This document shows, piece by piece, positions 32,486-40,060 of a stretch of 47,949 nucleotides of DNA; position 1 is the first letter of the stretch, and every line of letters begins with the position of its first letter. Below the pieces are notes generated by a model. That model was not told the origin of the DNA. It searched no databases and worked only from the letters and a program-made list of their open reading frames with translations. Both the position numbers and the translations under genes were made by a program. The stretch lies in NCBI GenBank assembly GCA_023664385.1, contig JAMPFU010000013.1, forward strand, positions 1 through 47,949. The letters are read 5' to 3'. This DNA comes from Clostridium sp. GTDB taxonomy: Bacteria; Bacillota; Clostridia; Lachnospirales; Lachnospiraceae.

Positions 32486-33610
32486 TTACTTTTTCTTAAA
32501 CACCATTTTTACACCCGAAGAAGTAAGGGTGATCGTCTCTTTTTCGCTGTCATATGTACCAGTAATTGTCGTCTGACTGCCATTTTCAATAGTAACGGTA
32601 TCGCCACTAAACGTAATTCTGGCAGAGCCGCTTCCCACTACTCCCATCCCAGCCATATCTGCTGAAAAAATACATTTGCTTCCCTCAACAGTAATCATCA
32701 TATCAAGTTTCTGTCCTGACATTTCTTCAAATTCATCTACCGAAAAAGTCATTCCCATGGCAGAAACCTCTGAGAGCACATAAGTTCCATTGTATAATAT
32801 GTTCATTATTGAAGCTTCCATTACAAACCATCTTCCGCTGGTTTTATATAATGTAATGGTATTGCTGTCCTTTTCCCATTCGCCGCCCTCTTTTAACTCA
32901 CATTCATATTCAATAAAAATAATCTCCTCTATTTTTATTTTAGCGTTATACTCACCATTTATTTCATCTTCAAGTTCTTTTACATCAAAGCTGTCCATTT
33001 TTTCTTCATCAATAATTTTTATCTTTCTTACAGCGTCTTTGTCAGAGTAATCGTCCTCCAGCATCATTTGTTCAATTTCATCTTCAAAGTCATCATTTGA
33101 ATTTCCATTTTCCCTTTGAATACCCTCCAAAAGCTGCTTTGGATAACATGCGTCCAAATAATCATCTTCATCCTGCTTTATTATTGACTTAATGTAGGAC
33201 TTTACGGCTGCCGCCTGCGTAGGAGCGCCCGGTCCTACAAACATAACCACAAATACAACAGCAAGTACAGCAATCACAAGAGCCACGGAAACACCTACAA
33301 TGATTCCTATCTTTTTGCCATTTTTGTGCTTCTTGGCATCTGGTTTTCCCTGTTGCGGCTGTCCATAACCTTGCTGCATATCCTGTCCGTTATATCCCAT
33401 CTGCTGATTCACCATCGGCTGCCCGTACTCCTGCTGTCCGAACCATCGCTGCATATCCTGTCCGTCATACCCCATCTGCTGATTCATCTGCTGCTGTCCG
33501 TAATCTTGCTGTACACTCGTAACCGGTTGTTCCCCCTGTGCAGCTCCACAATATGGACAAGCTGTTTCCCCATCTGAAATTTGCTGTCCGCAATAAATAC
33601 AATTTGCCAT
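32486..33610 (-). CDS. Zinc-ribbon membrane protein with GYGQ-rich repeats (copy B)
   Basis: A 374-residue paralogue of the gene downstream. It has the same zinc ribbon (C-I-Y-C-G-Q-Q, C-P-Y-C-G-A-A-Q-G-E), a shorter repeat region (about three units, one degenerate with W-F-G-Q-Q-E-Y), K-K-H-K-N-G-K-K-I, one membrane span (about 105-130) and the same acidic outer domain ([20 protein letters not shown]). It then carries an extra C-terminal domain of about 110 residues absent from copy A, with a beta-rich T-Y-V-L-S-E-V, V-E-G-S-K-C-I-F-S-A, and G-T-Y-D-S-E-K-E-T-I-T-L-T, resembling lipocalin-like outer-surface domains. The ATG follows GGGAGGAG. Function unknown; an envelope sensor is one possibility. 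Confidence 0.85.
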   Translation of the reverse strand: MANCIYCGQQISDGETACPYCGAAQGEQPVTSVQQDYGQQQMNQQMGYDGQDMQRWFGQQEYGQPMVNQQMGYNGQDMQQGYGQPQQGKPDAKKHKNGKKIGIIVGVSVALVIAVLAVVFVVMFVGPGAPTQAAAVKSYIKSIIKQDEDDYLDACYPKQLLEGIQRENGNSNDDFEDEIEQMMLEDDYSDKDAVRKIKIIDEEKMDSFDVKELEDEINGEYNAKIKIEEIIFIEYECELKEGGEWEKDSNTITLYKTSGRWFVMEASIMNILYNGTYVLSEVSAMGMTFSVDEFEEMSGQKLDMMITVEGSKCIFSADMAGMGVVGSGSARITFSGDTVTIENGSQTTITGTYDSEKETITLTSSGVKMVFKKK

Positions 33611-33714
33611 ATCATTTTCTCCTCCCTTTGAACGTCAATCCATTTCAAATTTGCTTTCAGCAAAAAATTGACATAAACTACCCCCATAATGTATCTAATT
33701 TCATAGTTGTTTTT

Positions 33715-33743
33715 ATTATATAGGTTTTTATTTTCATACACAA
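33715..33743 (-). promoter_or_regulatory. Promoter of zinc-ribbon gene B
   Basis: On the minus strand TTGTGT (33738-33743), 17 bases, TATAAT (33715-33720), matching the promoter of copy A. Confidence 0.8.
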
Positions 33744-33764
33744 GCGAAAAAACGAGTGTTAATA

Positions 33765-33853
33765 ATAAAAAGGACTGTTGCACCAAGAACATTTATACCA
33801 TAACAAAACACGTCTCTTATGATGGTATAAATATTCTTAATGCGACAGCCCTT
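33765..33853 (-). terminator. Long hairpin of the GGGGCTGTCGCA family, copy 5, ending the HD gene
   Basis: Arms of about 31 bases (33771-33802 and 33821-33851) pair imperfectly and contain an inner ATGGTATAAAT/ATTTATACCAT stem. On the minus strand the hairpin begins at the HD gene's stop codon and is followed by TTTTTATTATT. Confidence 0.75.
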
Positions 33854-34442
33854 AAAAAAGCTCCTTTTCAAGCTGATATATATAATCCTCAATCAGCTTC
33901 ATTCTTTTTGTATATTCAGCTCTTGCAGCATCTGTCTTACATCTCCTGATTTTAGGCTTGTTAATTCTGTAAAAATTCTTTATTCTGTAATATGCCTTTT
34001 TGTATGTCGGATCCTCCTCAACTGCCGTTGCCATGGCATCCCATATGATACCGATAGCACCTACCTCATCCAACAAATCAGCATCCATAACAATCTTACA
34101 TTCAAGAGATAACTCAGCCTCCGTATCCTTGTCAGAATGTGCCATGATAATTTCGCCGACCCGCTTAATAATATCAGGGTCAACGCCTATACTGTCAAGA
34201 TATTCCACAGCAAGCTCAGCACCCACCTCAGCATGTGGTCTTTCGTCATCCCAGCCTATGTCATGAAGCAAGGCTGCCAACGCAATGACATCCAAATCAC
34301 CACCAAGCTTCGACTGAAGCTTTATCGCCCATCTGTATACTCTCATGGTATGCTCATATCTGCTTCTAAACGGATAATTTGGTGGACGTCCGTTTTCTGT
34401 GGTCATTTTTTTAACGTATTCCATTACCTCTGCGTAATTCAT
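33852..34442 (-). CDS. HD-domain phosphohydrolase
   Basis: A 196-residue cytoplasmic protein of the HD superfamily. The metal-binding set is present: Y-E-H-T-M-R-V (first His), L-A-A-L-L-H-D-I-G-W-D (His-Asp), I-I-M-A-H-S-D-K-D, and V-M-D-A-D-L-L-D-E-V-G. This resembles YedJ-type small HD hydrolases acting on nucleotides or phosphodiesters; the substrate is not known. The C-terminus is a basic helical tail. The ATG follows GGGGCGGAG. It stands between the SRP RNA and the zinc-ribbon pair. Confidence 0.9.
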   Translation of the reverse strand: MNYAEVMEYVKKMTTENGRPPNYPFRSRYEHTMRVYRWAIKLQSKLGGDLDVIALAALLHDIGWDDERPHAEVGAELAVEYLDSIGVDPDIIKRVGEIIMAHSDKDTEAELSLECKIVMDADLLDEVGAIGIIWDAMATAVEEDPTYKKAYYRIKNFYRINKPKIRRCKTDAARAEYTKRMKLIEDYIYQLEKELF

Positions 34443-34529
34443 AACTCCGCCCCTTTAGTCCACATTTGTCTAATGATAACACTTTTTTAGGTAAAATACT
34501 ATATTTTTTACATAATAGTTTATTATAAA

Positions 34530-34793
34530 CCCGCGCGACCGGCTTCGTGAAATTCTCATAGACGTTACCCTGACAGTTAACTCAGCCCAGGCACCCTCGC
34601 GGCGCACAAGACATCCTACTTAGTGCTGCTTCGTTCCCGACCTGACACGGTTCATAGGCTCCTGTCGCGCAAGACCCAAACATCAACGCCACTTATCAGG
34701 GGCTGCCCTACAAGCAACAACCCTAAGCCAGCCATCACTCCTGCTGTAGCGGATTGCAGGTACAGGGCACCGCTAACTCCCCAGCTGCGCGGA
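34530..34793 (-). ncRNA. ffs: Signal recognition particle RNA, large type with Alu domain
   Basis: About 264 bases on the minus strand. The ends pair (CCGCGCAGC near 34793 with GGTCGCGCGG near 34530). The S domain is unmistakable: GTGTCAGGTCGGGAACGAAG followed by CAGCAC, the GGAA-tetraloop and internal-loop region bound by Ffh. The 5' part, with GGTGCCCTGTACCTGCAATC, is the Alu-like domain typical of Bacillus and Clostridia scRNA. It targets nascent membrane and secreted proteins to the Sec translocon. The exact ends are estimated from the closing helix. Confidence 0.95.
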
Positions 34794-34849
34794 AATTTTA
34801 TAACAGATTAAAACAAAATAAAAATACATAATAAAGTATATCTAAAATA

Positions 34850-35344
34850 TTATGTTAAGTCAAGGTTTTTCCTTTTTTCCTCTCTAAGCCATGCAAAAAA
34901 ATCCTTCATCATGGCAGAACATTCCTCCTCCATGATGCCCTTTACAGCCTCAACCTGATGATTAAATTCTTTCATATGAAACAAATTTATAATAGAGCCT
35001 GCACAACCTGCCTTGGGGTTCATGCACCCGATAACAACCCTTGGTATGCGGGCCTGCACGATGGCTCCCGCGCACATTTGACAAGGCTCAAGGGTCACAT
35101 ACATTGTACACTCCTCAAGCCTCCAGTCACCAATGACCTTTGAAGCCTTTTTTATTGCCATAATCTCCGCATGTGCAAGGGCTGTCTTGTCTGCGTTCCT
35201 TCTGTTGTAGCCTCTTGCTATGACCTTTCCCTCGTAAACGATAACACACCCGATAGGCACATCCTTATTTTTCCATGCCTTCTTTGCCTGCGTTACAGCC
35301 TGCCTCATAAATTTTTCATGCTGCTTTCTATCATCTGCATCCAT
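34850..35344 (-). CDS. tadA: tRNA-specific adenosine deaminase
   Basis: The enzyme converts adenosine 34 of tRNA-Arg(ACG) to inosine. The zinc-binding set is complete: A-L-A-H-A-E-I-M-A-I, with the catalytic Glu, and L-E-P-C-Q-M-C-A-G-A-I. D-V-P-I-G-C-V-I-V lies upstream, and G-C-M-N-P-K-A-G-C-A-G-S is the TadA-specific loop. ATG 35342-35344 is chosen because GGGAG lies seven bases before it, giving 164 residues; an earlier in-frame start lacks such a site. The SRP RNA gene follows directly, an order that is common in Firmicutes. Confidence 0.95.
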   Translation of the reverse strand: MDADDRKQHEKFMRQAVTQAKKAWKNKDVPIGCVIVYEGKVIARGYNRRNADKTALAHAEIMAIKKASKVIGDWRLEECTMYVTLEPCQMCAGAIVQARIPRVVIGCMNPKAGCAGSIINLFHMKEFNHQVEAVKGIMEEECSAMMKDFFAWLREEKRKNLDLT

Positions 35345-35502
35345 TATTTTTCTCCCATCTGCTACAATAAACATTATCACACATTCCTGCGTGCTTTATC
35401 CGATTTAATAAATGAACGAATTAAAAATTTCTGCAAAAAACTATGTACAATTTATATGCTTTCAGTATACACTAATAATATGCTTTGGGAAAGAGGTACA
35501 AA

Positions 35503-36060
35503 ATGGGTCCGGGAATTAAATATACTGACAATTTAATTTTAAAGGTTGAAACTGAGGACAGCGCCCGTAAGGTTCTTGAGCTTTATCAGCGCAACCGGAC
35601 TGTTTTTGAACGATTTGAGCCAACAAGACCACAGGATTTCTACACTGTGGAATACCATCGTCAGATACTTGCCCGCGAATATAAACTGTATATTTCCGGC
35701 ACATTCTTACGGTATTATATTTTTCTGAAAATGCGTCCCAGCCGTATCATCGGCTCAGTCAATTTTAATATTTATCACGATAACGACAAGCCCTTTGCAG
35801 AAATTGGCTACAAAATTGATGCCCTGCACCAAAATCAGGGACTTGCATATGAAGCATGCATGTCCGCATTTGAGGTAATAAAAAAAGACTACGGCATAAA
35901 CAGGGTCGATGCCCGAATACATCCTGACAACGAGGCATCAAAAAGGCTGGCAGAGAAAATCGGCTTTACGCCGATTCGCCTTGAGCCAAAATGTGCAAAT
36001 ATCCTCGGAAAATATGAGGATTTGATGCGTTATTCCGTCAATATTTCAGATATCCAATAA
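35503..36060 (+). CDS. GNAT-family N-acetyltransferase, RimJ/RimL-like
   Basis: About 185 residues. ATG 35503 follows GAGG by seven bases. The acetyl-CoA fold is visible: N-L-I-L-K-V-E-T-E-D, R-I-I-G-S-V-N-F-N, A-E-I-G-Y-K-I-D, then Q-N-Q-G-L-A-Y-E-A-C (the pyrophosphate-binding turn) and A-R-I-H-P-D-N-E-A-S-K-R-L-A-E-K-I-G-F. This last motif is typical of the RimJ/RimL subgroup that acetylates ribosomal proteins or small amines. The substrate cannot be told. The last 31 bases overlap the 3' end of the convergent gene at 36030. Confidence 0.9.
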   Translation: MGPGIKYTDNLILKVETEDSARKVLELYQRNRTVFERFEPTRPQDFYTVEYHRQILAREYKLYISGTFLRYYIFLKMRPSRIIGSVNFNIYHDNDKPFAEIGYKIDALHQNQGLAYEACMSAFEVIKKDYGINRVDARIHPDNEASKRLAEKIGFTPIRLEPKCANILGKYEDLMRYSVNISDIQ

Positions 36061-37322
36061 CCAAAATTGCCTGTCAGAAATTTTGTGCGCTTGGCAGGTA
36101 TAAATATATTGAAGCCAAACATGTTTGCAAGATATTTTTCCTTGTTTGTGTACACTCCCGGCACGCCTATCACATATGCCTCCTTGCGTTCAAACTTGAC
36201 CTTTCCCATCATGATATATCTGTAGTGATAATATCCGTGTGACAAAAAGCTGTTTACACCAAGCTTCCAATTGCTCATTGCAAGCCTTCCTATGTCATGT
36301 GGCACAATTTTTACACACTCCATAAACTGACTGTCTGCAAGCAACGGCAGCTTTGGAAATGTATTAAGCATATTTTGGCAGACATTCTCACTATCTTCAT
36401 TCCTCTGCTCCAATTCTGTCTCCGTCTTTTCTTCCACTCCTGACGGTTCAGTAGCGTCCTCTGTCCTTTCTCCCACTCCTGACGGTTCAGTAACCATCTC
36501 TGCATTTTCTTTCGTTGCTTCTAACTGTTCGACATCTACTTCCGATGACTCAGTAGCCACCTTGGTCCTTTCTTCCACTTCCGATGGTTCTGCGGTCATC
36601 TCTGCATTTTCTTTCGTTGCTTCTAATTGTTCGACATCTACTTCCGATGGCTCGGTAACCATCTCTGTCCTTTCTTCCACTTCTGACGGTTCAGTAACCG
36701 TTTTCGTCTTTCTTTCCTCCATCCCTGACGGTTCTGCATCCGTTTTCGTCCTTCCTTCCACCATTCCTGACGGTTCAATAACCGTTTTCGTCTTTCCTTC
36801 CGCCACTTCTGACTGCCTGACAACTGCCTCCGACGGCTCAGCAGCCATCTCATTTTTATTCACTTTTTTTCCTGCTGTTCTTACCGTATCGGGAGAAAAT
36901 GCATACTCATTCCACATTCCCGCAAGAATTTCACCGTCATCGCATACAAAAAATACCCCATCAAAGCAATCAAATGACATGCCGTTATTTAACGGATTGT
37001 CCCAATCAAGCTCAAAACGCTTTACGATTGTATCACGCTCCTTCGCCTTAAAATGTATCTCCTCGAGAAAGTCGATACTCGGCGACGAATTTCCCTCCTG
37101 CCTGTACATAAGATATATTTTACAGTTGCAGGTATATTCCTTATACATTTTCATGCCGATTTGTATTCTTGCCGTATCCTCATGCATTTCCTGAGGGCTC
37201 ATTTTTTTTGAAATGACCCTGTATTCTGATGTTATGCGCTGTACCTTTATAAAACCGGCATTTTCACATCTTACGTTATTTCTATACCTGAATATGTACG
37301 ACACCCATCTGCCCTGCTGCAT
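36030..37322 (-). CDS. Lachnospiraceae-type protein with a Glu/Pro/Ser repeat linker between two conserved ends
   Basis: A 430-residue protein. The N-terminal about 150 residues form a compact domain (W-V-S-Y-I-F-R-Y-R, C-N-C-K-I-Y-L-M-Y, D-G-E-I-L-A-G-M-W-N-E-Y). The C-terminal about 100 residues form another, with Y-H-Y-R-Y-I-M-M-G, Y-V-I-G-V-P-G-V-Y-T-N-K-E and F-G-Y-W-I. I associate this ending with a DUF6128-like family of Lachnospiraceae, from memory. Between them lie about ten repeats built on T-E-P-S-E/G-V-E-E-R-T-E and, twice, V-D-V-E-Q-L-E-A-T-K-E-N-A-E-M. This linker is highly acidic and surely disordered. There is no signal peptide. The ATG follows GGGGGG. The function is unknown. 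Confidence 0.85.
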   Translation of the reverse strand: MQQGRWVSYIFRYRNNVRCENAGFIKVQRITSEYRVISKKMSPQEMHEDTARIQIGMKMYKEYTCNCKIYLMYRQEGNSSPSIDFLEEIHFKAKERDTIVKRFELDWDNPLNNGMSFDCFDGVFFVCDDGEILAGMWNEYAFSPDTVRTAGKKVNKNEMAAEPSEAVVRQSEVAEGKTKTVIEPSGMVEGRTKTDAEPSGMEERKTKTVTEPSEVEERTEMVTEPSEVDVEQLEATKENAEMTAEPSEVEERTKVATESSEVDVEQLEATKENAEMVTEPSGVGERTEDATEPSGVEEKTETELEQRNEDSENVCQNMLNTFPKLPLLADSQFMECVKIVPHDIGRLAMSNWKLGVNSFLSHGYYHYRYIMMGKVKFERKEAYVIGVPGVYTNKEKYLANMFGFNIFIPAKRTKFLTGNFGYWISEILTE

Positions 37323-37391
37323 TACAAAACCCCCCTTATACTTATAACAAATATATGCGGAGTTTTATCAAATTATAACAGCGGAATACAT

Positions 37392-38240
37392 TTATCCCAA
37401 TCTATTGGCAAGCGCAGCAAACTGCTCTAAGGTCAATGCTTCTCCCCTTATATTTTCGTCAAGTCCCATACTGCAAAGGGCATTTGAAACCTCCTCCTTC
37501 GTAAAGGAAAGCCCGGAAAAATTATGAATTCCGTTTTGCAGGGTTTTTCTGCGTTGATTAAAGGAAGCTCTTATAAGCTTAAACAATAACGCCTCATTCT
37601 CCACATGGACAACAGGCTTATCCCATTTTGTGAGACGTATCACTGCCGAGCCGACATTTGGTCTTGGAATAAAACAGTTTGGAGGCACATTAGCCGCGAT
37701 ATAAGCGTCAGCATAATACCTAACTGCAAGCGTCAGCGCCCCATAGTCCTTGGTTTTTGGAGCCGCCTGCATCCTCTCGGCAACCTCCTTTTGAACCATC
37801 ACGGTAATTGACTCGGCAGGGATGTGTTCCTCAAACAATCTCATTATGATTGGGGTTGTTATATAATATGGAAGATTTGCAACTACCTTACATGTAGTTT
37901 TTTCACCTAAAAGCTTCTTAATGTCAACCTTAAGTATGTCCTCGTTCATCACAGTAACATTATCATATTCACATAAGGTCTCCTCCAAAATGGGAATAAG
38001 ATTTTTGTCTATCTCAACCGCATACACCTTTTTTGCCGCCTCTGCAAGATATTGTGTCAGAGTTCCAATCCCGGGACCAATCTCAAGGACAATATCCTCC
38101 TTTGTTATATCTGCTGCCCTTATTATTTTTTCAATCACATGTCCGTCTATGAGAAAATTCTGACCGAATCTTTTTTGAAAGGCAATGTTGTGTTTTTTGA
38201 TTATCTCTATTGTCGTCTGTGGATTACTTAATTTTTCCAC
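37392..38240 (-). CDS. rsmA: 16S rRNA dimethyladenosine transferase
   Basis: RsmA (KsgA) dimethylates two adjacent adenosines near the 3' end of 16S rRNA during small-subunit assembly. The product has F-G-Q-N-F-L-I-D, E-I-G-P-G-I-G-T-L-T (SAM-binding), E-I-D-K-N-L, and the catalytic N-L-P-Y-Y-I-T, followed by the C-terminal R-A-S-F-N-Q-R-R-K-T. The start is GTG 38238-38240, nine bases after GGAGG, giving 282 residues. An ATG seven codons earlier overlaps the end of tatD and lacks a site. It lies one base after the tatD stop, the usual tatD-rsmA order of Firmicutes, here without rnmV between them. Confidence 0.95.
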   Translation of the reverse strand: MEKLSNPQTTIEIIKKHNIAFQKRFGQNFLIDGHVIEKIIRAADITKEDIVLEIGPGIGTLTQYLAEAAKKVYAVEIDKNLIPILEETLCEYDNVTVMNEDILKVDIKKLLGEKTTCKVVANLPYYITTPIIMRLFEEHIPAESITVMVQKEVAERMQAAPKTKDYGALTLAVRYYADAYIAANVPPNCFIPRPNVGSAVIRLTKWDKPVVHVENEALLFKLIRASFNQRRKTLQNGIHNFSGLSFTKEEVSNALCSMGLDENIRGEALTLEQFAALANRLG

Positions 38241-38241
38241 G

Positions 38242-39042
38242 CTAATTTTCCTCCATCCCATACAGCTTCATGGCATTTTCCCATGTTATGGCATACACGT
38301 CATCGACGGAAATTTTTTTTATCCTTGCGACAGCCTCTGCCACATAAGGAATATAAAGCGAGCAGTTTCGTTTCCCTCTGTATGGCTCAGGCGCAAGATA
38401 CGGGCTGTCCGTCTCAAGCACAATTTTATCCATAGGGAGATACTCCACCGTCTCCACAAGCTTTCTTGCATTTTTAAATGTCACGACGCCCCCTATTCCA
38501 AAATAAAAGCCCATATCAAGAAATACCTTGGCAAGCTCCTTTGTATAAGAATAGCAATGTATCACGCCCCCAAGCGTTGCCGCATCTGCCTCCTTCATAA
38601 TAGTTACCGTGTCCTCTGCCGCATCCCTGCTGTGAACCACAATAGGAAGCTGAAGCTTGCGTGCCAATTCCATCTGTTTGATAAACCATTTTTTCTGCTT
38701 TGCCTTATCCGTATTGTCATAGTGATAATCAAGTCCGATTTCTCCTATGGCAACGGACTTTGTGTTTGATTTTACCATTTCTTCAAGCCTTTCAATCGCT
38801 CCAAGCTCCCCGCCTTCAAAATTCTCCAGGCAGTCAACCTCGGAGGGATGAACGCCTATCGCCCCATATATAAAGGAATATTGATCCATTAACCTAAGCG
38901 TGTTTTGGGACGTTTCAAGGCTTGCTCCGATATTTACGATTTTTTCTATTCCATTTTCTTTCATGGATAAAATAAGCGCATCCCTGTCCCCGTCAAATGC
39001 CTCATCATCAAAATGTGCATGGGTTTCAAATATTTTATACAT
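38242..39042 (-). CDS. tatD: TatD-family metal-dependent hydrolase
   Basis: A 266-residue TIM-barrel DNase-like hydrolase. The metal ligands are visible: F-E-T-H-A-H-F-D-D-E-A-F, I-G-E-I-G-L-D-Y-H, V-V-H-S-R-D-A, I-H-C-Y-S and L-E-T-D-S-P-Y-L-A-P. TatD proteins are 3'-5' exonucleases linked to DNA repair and quality control. GGAGG precedes the ATG. It is the first gene of the tatD-rsmA pair. The upstream region to 39125 is shared with the divergent signalling gene. Confidence 0.94.
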   Translation of the reverse strand: MYKIFETHAHFDDEAFDGDRDALILSMKENGIEKIVNIGASLETSQNTLRLMDQYSFIYGAIGVHPSEVDCLENFEGGELGAIERLEEMVKSNTKSVAIGEIGLDYHYDNTDKAKQKKWFIKQMELARKLQLPIVVHSRDAAEDTVTIMKEADAATLGGVIHCYSYTKELAKVFLDMGFYFGIGGVVTFKNARKLVETVEYLPMDKIVLETDSPYLAPEPYRGKRNCSLYIPYVAEAVARIKKISVDDVYAITWENAMKLYGMEEN

Positions 39043-39125
39043 ACTCTACCTCCGATAAATATACCTATATTCTAATAATCACTTTAAGATTTGTAAATAT
39101 TTTTGTTATATTAACATAATCGTTG

Positions 39126-39154
39126 TTGAAATTTGCTCAGAAATTGTATAAAAT
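39126..39154 (+). promoter_or_regulatory. Promoter of the soluble chemotaxis-like gene
   Basis: TTGAAA (39126-39131), 17 bases, TAAAAT (39149-39154), about 37 bases before the ATG. Confidence 0.65.
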
Positions 39155-39190
39155 GGTAGATACAAATATTTTGTATTGGAGGTAACTTAT

Positions 39191-39793
39191 ATGTCTATAA
39201 ATGACTATTTAGATATGGAGGCTTTAAATGACCTTCTTCAAAAGTGGGCGGCATCTACAAATATGATTTGTGTTGTCCTTGATGATGAAGGCAATTTCCT
39301 TTCAAATGTATTGGAATTTTCACGTGATAACATTGAAGCCTTCAGCGAGGATATTGAAGTAGATGATGTTATTGTTGCATCTATTATCGGCGGCCCATTG
39401 GATGAAGATGAGGACGAAGAAAAGGTTGAGGCGGCAGCGGGACTTCTTGCAGCCTCCATACAAAACCTCCTTGAGGCGTCCTACCGTAAAATGATTTATA
39501 CGGAGAAGCTTTCCTCTTTTTGTGGAGAGATAGATAATGCTTCAACACTGATTAAGGAGCTTACGGTTAAATCCCAAGGGCTGAAAAAGATTGAGAATAA
39601 GCAGAACATCCTTGCGCTCAATGCTTCCATTGAGGCAGCACGTGCAGGCGAGGCAGGCAAGGGCTTTACCGTTGTTGCACATGAGTTTGGAAAAATGGCA
39701 CATGAGTCAGGGGTCATCAATGACTCAATACAAAAAACCTTAAGAGAGCTTGATACGGCAGTTGATGGTTTGGGCGAGCAGTGTAACGAATAA
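39191..39793 (+). CDS. Small soluble methyl-accepting-chemotaxis-like protein
   Basis: A 200-residue cytoplasmic protein. ATG 39191 follows GGAGG. Residues 1-100 look like a short sensory domain with [14 protein letters not shown], reminiscent of the start of PocR domains but lacking their Cys-rich core, then an acidic stretch (D-E-D-E-D-E-E-K-V). Residues about 105-200 include the tip of the chemoreceptor hairpin, [20 protein letters not shown]-containing, which contacts CheA and CheW. There is no membrane span or HAMP domain. The signalling part is much shorter than usual, so it may be a truncated receptor or a minimal adaptor. No other chemotaxis gene lies nearby. Confidence 0.85.
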   Translation: MSINDYLDMEALNDLLQKWAASTNMICVVLDDEGNFLSNVLEFSRDNIEAFSEDIEVDDVIVASIIGGPLDEDEDEEKVEAAAGLLAASIQNLLEASYRKMIYTEKLSSFCGEIDNASTLIKELTVKSQGLKKIENKQNILALNASIEAARAGEAGKGFTVVAHEFGKMAHESGVINDSIQKTLRELDTAVDGLGEQCNE

Positions 39794-39908
39794 ATTTTTA
39801 AGATTTTGTGAATTAGATTTCACATTAAGAACATATTTTAGACACAATTCGATGTTATATTACACATTGTAAGAGCTTTTCATATATTTGAATCCTCTCT
39901 CCCCTCAA

Positions 39909-39957
39909 ACAAGTGATAATATTTTTCTCCCCGAAATTATTATCACTTGTTTTTTTT
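39909..39957 (+). terminator. Strong terminator after the chemotaxis-like gene
   Basis: ACAAGTGATAATA (39909-39921) and TATTATCACTTGT (39938-39950) form a perfect 13-bp stem with a 16-base loop, followed by a run of eight T. Confidence 0.92.
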
Positions 39958-39987
39958 GTTTCAAATCAGCCGCCTGCTCATATGTCC

Positions 39988-40017
39988 TTTACAACAATAG
40001 TTTTTTTGAGATATAAT
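39988..40017 (+). promoter_or_regulatory. Promoter of the aminotransferase gene
   Basis: TTTACA (39988-39993), 18 bases, TATAAT (40012-40017), 43 bases before the ATG. Confidence 0.75.
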
Positions 40018-40060
40018 TATGGTATATGTGGCTATGTTCAAAAATTAGGAGGAAATATAT

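Noticed and set aside
36562-37194. Plus-strand frame of 210 codons opposite the repeat-linker gene
   Set aside because: It is Ser/Thr/Val-rich shadow coding of the acidic repeats; the minus-strand frame has conserved ends and a ribosome site.
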